From assembly GCA_025458365.1 (NCBI GenBank), contig JALOSP010000040.1, positions 1 through 8,214 of the forward strand: a stretch of DNA of 8,214 nt, in the 5' to 3' direction. This document shows positions 5,784 through 8,214 of the stretch, piece after piece. Each line of letters begins with the position of its first letter. Within the stretch, counting starts at the first letter, position 1. The notes under the pieces were generated by a model, which had not been told where the DNA came from, did no database searches, and saw only the letters and a list, made by a program, of their open reading frames with translations. This DNA is from Hyphomonadaceae bacterium. GTDB lineage: Bacteria; Pseudomonadota; Alphaproteobacteria; Caulobacterales; Aquidulcibacteraceae. The position numbers and the translations under genes are program-made.

Positions 5784-6203
5784 ATGCTGAACATCAATGA
5801 CATTGTTTCGAAAATCGGCGGCAACGAGATGCTGAAGGGTCTGGGTGAGAAGGTCGGTCTGGGCGCCGAGCAGGCTCAGGGCGTCATGGGCGACCTCCTG
5901 GCCCATGCCAAGGAATCCGGTGGCAATCTGATGGACTCGGCCAAGGCAGTCGCCGAAAAAACCGGCCTGCCGCTCGACAAGGTGACAGGGATGGCCGAAG
6001 GCCTGACCAGCACGCTGCAGGAAAAGGCCGGTGCTCTGGGCGAAACCGCTCAAGGCCTGCTCGGAGGCGTCATGGGCAAGATCAACGAGAGCCCGCTGGG
6101 CGACATGGTGAAGGGCCTGGACAAGGACGGCGACGGCAACCCGCTGAACGACGTGGCCGACTTGGCCAAGAACGCGCTGGGCGGCCTGTTCGGCAAGAAG
6201 TAG
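5784..6203 (+). CDS. Hypothetical helical protein with a calcium-loop-like segment
   Basis: The product is 139 residues, beginning MLNINDIVSKIGGNEMLKGL. ATG 5784 is preceded by GGAG at 5772-5775 with 8-base spacing, better than the upstream in-frame ATG at 5745. The protein is mostly amphipathic helix, rich in Gly, Ala, Leu and Lys, with repeated motifs such as GLGEKVGLGAEQ and MAEGLTSTLQEK. Residues 113-123 read DKDGDGNPLND, which fits the first half of an EF-hand or dockerin calcium loop (D-x-D-x-D-G), although position 12 is Val where an acidic residue is usual. There is no signal peptide or transmembrane helix. I do not recognise the family. It converges with the downstream PLP enzyme across a palindromic repeat. 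Confidence 0.7.
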   Translation: MLNINDIVSKIGGNEMLKGLGEKVGLGAEQAQGVMGDLLAHAKESGGNLMDSAKAVAEKTGLPLDKVTGMAEGLTSTLQEKAGALGETAQGLLGGVMGKINESPLGDMVKGLDKDGDGNPLNDVADLAKNALGGLFGKK

Positions 6204-6215
6204 GACAAGACCGCT

Positions 6216-6343
6216 CCCTCTCCCCATGAACAGTGGGGAGAGGGCTGGGGTGAGGGGCTGCTGGTGACAAGCCAAAACCTGGGCAGTGTTGGGCGACTTC
6301 AGGACCCCTCACCCAACCCTCTCCCCATTGCATGGGGCGAGGG
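6216..6343. repeat. Nested palindromic intergenic repeat, probable bidirectional terminator
   Basis: The spacer between two convergent genes is almost wholly symmetrical. Hairpin A pairs CCCTCTCCCC (6216-6225) with GGGGAGAGGG (6235-6244), 10 bp perfect with a 9-base loop. Hairpin B pairs CCCTCTCCCC (6317-6326) with GGGGCGAGGG (6334-6343), one mismatch. In addition 6235-6257 (GGGGAGAGGG then TGAGGGG) is complementary to 6305-6326 with only a base change and one insertion, so the two units face each other. Such CCCTCTCCCC/TGAGGGG elements are familiar to me as dispersed intergenic repeats in proteobacterial genomes. There is no long U-tract, so termination is inferred from position. Confidence 0.75.
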
Positions 6344-6354
6344 CTATTTGCCCC

Positions 6355-7632
6355 TCACACCCCATCAAGCGCCTGGACCAGATCGGCGATCAGATCGTCC
6401 GGGTGCTCGATGCCCACCGAAATCCGGATCAGGCTTTCGGTGACACCCAACGCAATCCGGTCTGCCAGTGGCACGCCCGAATGGGTCATGCTGGCCGGGT
6501 GGCTGGCCAGGGTCTCGGTACCACCAAGCGACACCGCCAGCTTGATGACCTGCAGCCGGTCGAGCAGGCGGAAGCACGCAGCTTCCCCGCCTTCAACCTC
6601 GAATGCAAACGTGGACCCTGCCCCGCTGCACTGGCGCTTGAATGCGGTATAGCCAGGATCATCCTCCGGCATCAGCGACAGGTGCCAGACGTCAGTGATT
6701 TTCGGATGGGTGTGCAGGAAGTTCGCCACCTTGTCGGCATTGGCGGCTGCGGCCTCCATGCGGATCGCCAGCGTCTCAAGTGACCGCATGATCATCCAGC
6801 TGGTATTGGGATCAAGCTGGGTGCCGATAGCCGAGCGCAGGGCGCGCACCGGCTTCATCCATTGCATCGAGCCTGTCGCGCCACCGGCCACCAGATCGGA
6901 ATGCCCGCCGACATATTTGGTCAGCGAATAGACGTTGATATCGGCCCCGTGTTTCAGCGGGTTCTGATACACCGGACCCAGGAAGGTGTTGTCGCACACC
7001 ACCGGCGGGCGATGGCCCTGAGCCGCGCCGATCCGGTCAGCCATCGCCTGCATCAAGGACAGATCGACAATCGCATTGGTCGGGTTGCCCGGTGTCTCGA
7101 CCATAATGGCACCGATCCGGCCTGCAGCCATGGCGCGCGTGCCTGCCTCCTCCACCGACGCCGCATCACAGCCATCCTGGAACGCCACCTTGGTGACGCC
7201 GAAGTTCGGGAACACCTTTTCGATCAGGGTTTCTGTCCCGCCATAGAGCGGCTGACAGATCAGGATCACGTCACCTGGTTTGAGGAAGGCGAGCAGTGTT
7301 GTCGAGATCGCCGACATGCCCGATGAAAACACCGCAGCCGCCTCGGCCTCGTCCCAGATCGCCAGCCGGTCTTCCAGCACCTCCAGATTGGGATTGTTGA
7401 ACCGCGAATAGACCAACCCGGCGGCAGTGCCCGCAGGCGGCGTCTTGCGGCCACTGGTATAGTCGAAGAAATCCTTCCCCGCCTGGGCATTGGGAAACAC
7501 GAAGGTCGACGTGAGAAACACCGGCGGCTTCAACGAGCCTTCCGACAGGTGCGGGTCATAGCCGAAGCCCATCATCTGGGTGCGCGGATCCAGCGTGCGA
7601 TTGCCGAGCGTGCGCTTGTGATAGCTGTCCAT
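6355..7632 (-). CDS. Cystathionine gamma-synthase family PLP-dependent enzyme
   Basis: This is a 425-residue member of the Cys/Met-metabolism PLP family (fold type I), which includes cystathionine gamma-synthase, cystathionine beta-lyase, O-succinylhomoserine sulfhydrylase and methionine gamma-lyase. The PLP lysine is in [11 protein letters not shown] (Lys239). The pyridine-nitrogen Asp is in CDNTF (Asp214). Phosphate-binding elements are YSRFNNPN and FSSGMSA, and the PLP-stacking Tyr is in QPLYGGTE. The SHPASMTHS motif near the C-terminus holds the substrate carboxylate. An insert-like segment, [18 protein letters not shown], precedes YSRF. The ATG at 7632 is preceded on its strand by GGAGG with 6-base spacing. 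The reaction within the family cannot be told from sequence alone, so no symbol is given. It is cytoplasmic and has its own leader with inverted repeats upstream. Confidence 0.88.
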   Translation of the reverse strand: MDSYHKRTLGNRTLDPRTQMMGFGYDPHLSEGSLKPPVFLTSTFVFPNAQAGKDFFDYTSGRKTPPAGTAAGLVYSRFNNPNLEVLEDRLAIWDEAEAAAVFSSGMSAISTTLLAFLKPGDVILICQPLYGGTETLIEKVFPNFGVTKVAFQDGCDAASVEEAGTRAMAAGRIGAIMVETPGNPTNAIVDLSLMQAMADRIGAAQGHRPPVVCDNTFLGPVYQNPLKHGADINVYSLTKYVGGHSDLVAGGATGSMQWMKPVRALRSAIGTQLDPNTSWMIMRSLETLAIRMEAAAANADKVANFLHTHPKITDVWHLSLMPEDDPGYTAFKRQCSGAGSTFAFEVEGGEAACFRLLDRLQVIKLAVSLGGTETLASHPASMTHSGVPLADRIALGVTESLIRISVGIEHPDDLIADLVQALDGV

Positions 7633-7701
7633 GGCCGTCCTCCGATGGTGTGACCTCTGCTTCCACCCTGCCGTCATTTGGCAGTGGCGCGCAACGCCAG
7701 A

Positions 7702-7741
7702 GTTGGTCTGATCCCCACGGACTCATGTGGATCAGACCAAC
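7702..7741. repeat. 13-bp perfect inverted repeat in the divergent promoter region
   Basis: GTTGGTCTGATCC at 7702-7714 is exactly complementary to GGATCAGACCAAC at 7729-7741, across a 14-base centre in which two more pairs can form. It lies about 70 bases upstream of the PLP enzyme start and about 105 bases upstream of the plus-strand P-loop gene. It could be an operator for a dimeric regulator, a leader hairpin or a small palindromic repeat. No T-run flanks it. Confidence 0.7.
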
Positions 7742-7756
7742 CCAAGATCAAAAGGT

Positions 7757-7808
7757 TGGCGTCTGTCGGGCGGCAAAACCGGTATCCACTTTCGCCTGAC
7801 AGACGCCA
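7757..7808. repeat. 16-bp inverted repeat with REP-like loop
   Basis: Bases 7757-7772 (TGGCGTCTGTCGGGCG) pair with 7793-7808 (CGCCTGACAGACGCCA) at 15 of 16 positions. The odd pair is G with T, a wobble in RNA. The 20-base loop contains AAAACCGGTATCCACTTT. Stretches like ACCGGTATCCACTTT are familiar to me from dispersed intergenic repeats of alphaproteobacteria, so I read this as a REP-type element and not a gene-specific operator. The GAAACCGG-like string recurs just before the next gene (7834-7841). Confidence 0.65.
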
Positions 7809-7845
7809 GTTGACGGCAGCCCCGTAAACCGGCGAAACCGGCTCC

Positions 7846-8214
7846 ATGAAAACCGTGCGCGAACAGACGCTGGCTGGGGGCCTTGCCCGTCTGGTCGATA
7901 TGGGTGGCGCTTTTGCGGCGGTGCTTCTGGAAGGCGGCAAGGTTGTGGCCCAGATGGTCCATGCCAATCCCGACACCGCCTGGCAGGCGGTTCTCTCCGG
8001 CAAGGGTGCAGTGGCCGGGCGCAAGCCGATGCCGCGCGGTGATCAGGTCGAAGCCCTTGCCGATGGCCCCTATGGCCCAGTGGCCGAGCTGGTGGAGCGG
8101 GGTTCAGGCGCGATCTACCTCACCGGGCGGGCAGGCAGTGGCAAGACCACATTCCTGAAGGGCTTTCTCGACGCCACCAATATGAAGGCCGCAGTGGTGG
8201 CTCCCTCGGGCATC
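7846..8214 (+). CDS. P-loop ATPase, PIF1-like helicase by its Walker A region, truncated by the window edge
   Basis: An open frame from ATG 7846 runs 123 codons to the end of the window without a stop, so the gene continues beyond it. An in-frame TAA at 7825-7827 limits the start, and 7846 is the first ATG after it. There is no clear ribosome site, and ATG 7900 is an alternative. Residues 94-102 read GRAGSGKTT, a Walker A P-loop with Lys100, followed by FLKGFLDA and AAVVAPSGI. The layout 'LTGRAGSGKTTFLK, about 15 residues, VVAPSGI' is typical of PIF1-type and related superfamily 1 DNA helicases, where motif Ia has APTG. The 90-residue N-terminal part (AFAAVLLEGGKVVAQM and following) is unrecognised. 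Codon use matches the neighbouring alphaproteobacterial genes. Confidence 0.75.
   Translation, partial: MKTVREQTLAGGLARLVDMGGAFAAVLLEGGKVVAQMVHANPDTAWQAVLSGKGAVAGRKPMPRGDQVEALADGPYGPVAELVERGSGAIYLTGRAGSGKTTFLKGFLDATNMKAAVVAPSGI

Noticed and set aside
5718..6275. Minus-strand open frame of 185 codons over the 5784-6203 gene
   Set aside because: It runs into the palindromic repeat, lacks a ribosome site and is less protein-like than the plus-strand frame, which has GGAG correctly spaced.
7633..7845. SAM-II or similar sulfur-metabolism riboswitch upstream of the PLP enzyme
   Set aside because: I looked for the short SAM-II pseudoknot pattern in the leader and could not see it. The visible structure is explained by two simple inverted repeats. 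A covariance-model search would be decisive.
7674..8024. Minus-strand open frame of 116 codons opposite the P-loop gene
   Set aside because: The plus strand here encodes a Walker A protein. The minus frame also crosses both inverted repeats and shows no family pattern.

Overview
The window looks like a join of two unrelated genomes. Positions 1 to about 2150 look cyanobacterial. The hexamer CGATCG, the core of the cyanobacterial HIP1 repeat, occurs 19 times there by my count, and the proteins have a cyanobacterial flavour. From about 2150 to 8214 the sequence is GC-rich and alphaproteobacterial, most like a sphingomonad or erythrobacter, and CGATCG occurs only twice. The switch falls inside one open reading frame. 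The first 91 codons of a cytochrome c oxidase subunit II gene (coxB) run in frame into the C-terminal two thirds of a trypsin-like serine protease. The simplest reading is a chimeric contig, for example from a non-axenic cyanobacterial culture. A real insertion would have destroyed coxB, and no transposase or terminal repeat marks the join.

Cyanobacterial part: a 5'-truncated hypothetical gene (3-464, +), a repeat-and-hairpin intergenic spacer (469-554), a hypothetical gene with a low-complexity N-terminus (564-1244, +), a hairpin that looks like a terminator (1263-1297), and a minus-strand pair made of the protease fragment and a 106-residue coiled-coil protein. The pair is joined by an ATGA stop/start overlap.

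Alphaproteobacterial part: the coxB 5' end (minus) and tldD (plus) diverge across about 400 bp. After tldD comes a compact block made of a candidate promoter/operator, the BrnT toxin, the BrnA antitoxin (56-base overlap) and an exported VanX/DdpX-type D-alanyl-D-alanine dipeptidase whose likely start overlaps the end of brnA. Next is a 139-residue hypothetical protein with a calcium-loop-like segment. It converges on a cystathionine gamma-synthase family PLP enzyme (minus) across a nested palindromic repeat of about 130 bp. Two more strong inverted repeats lie upstream of the PLP enzyme, before a right-truncated P-loop protein that resembles PIF1-type helicases around its Walker A motif.

How the genes work together: brnT and brnA form a type II toxin-antitoxin module, and the dipeptidase may be co-transcribed with them. 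The coxB-tldD divergent layout is, to my recollection, common in sphingomonads. I found no CRISPR array, tRNA, rRNA, integrase or transposase. The most interesting points are the in-frame chimeric junction, the toxin-antitoxin/dipeptidase overlap, and the palindromic elements flanking the PLP enzyme gene.
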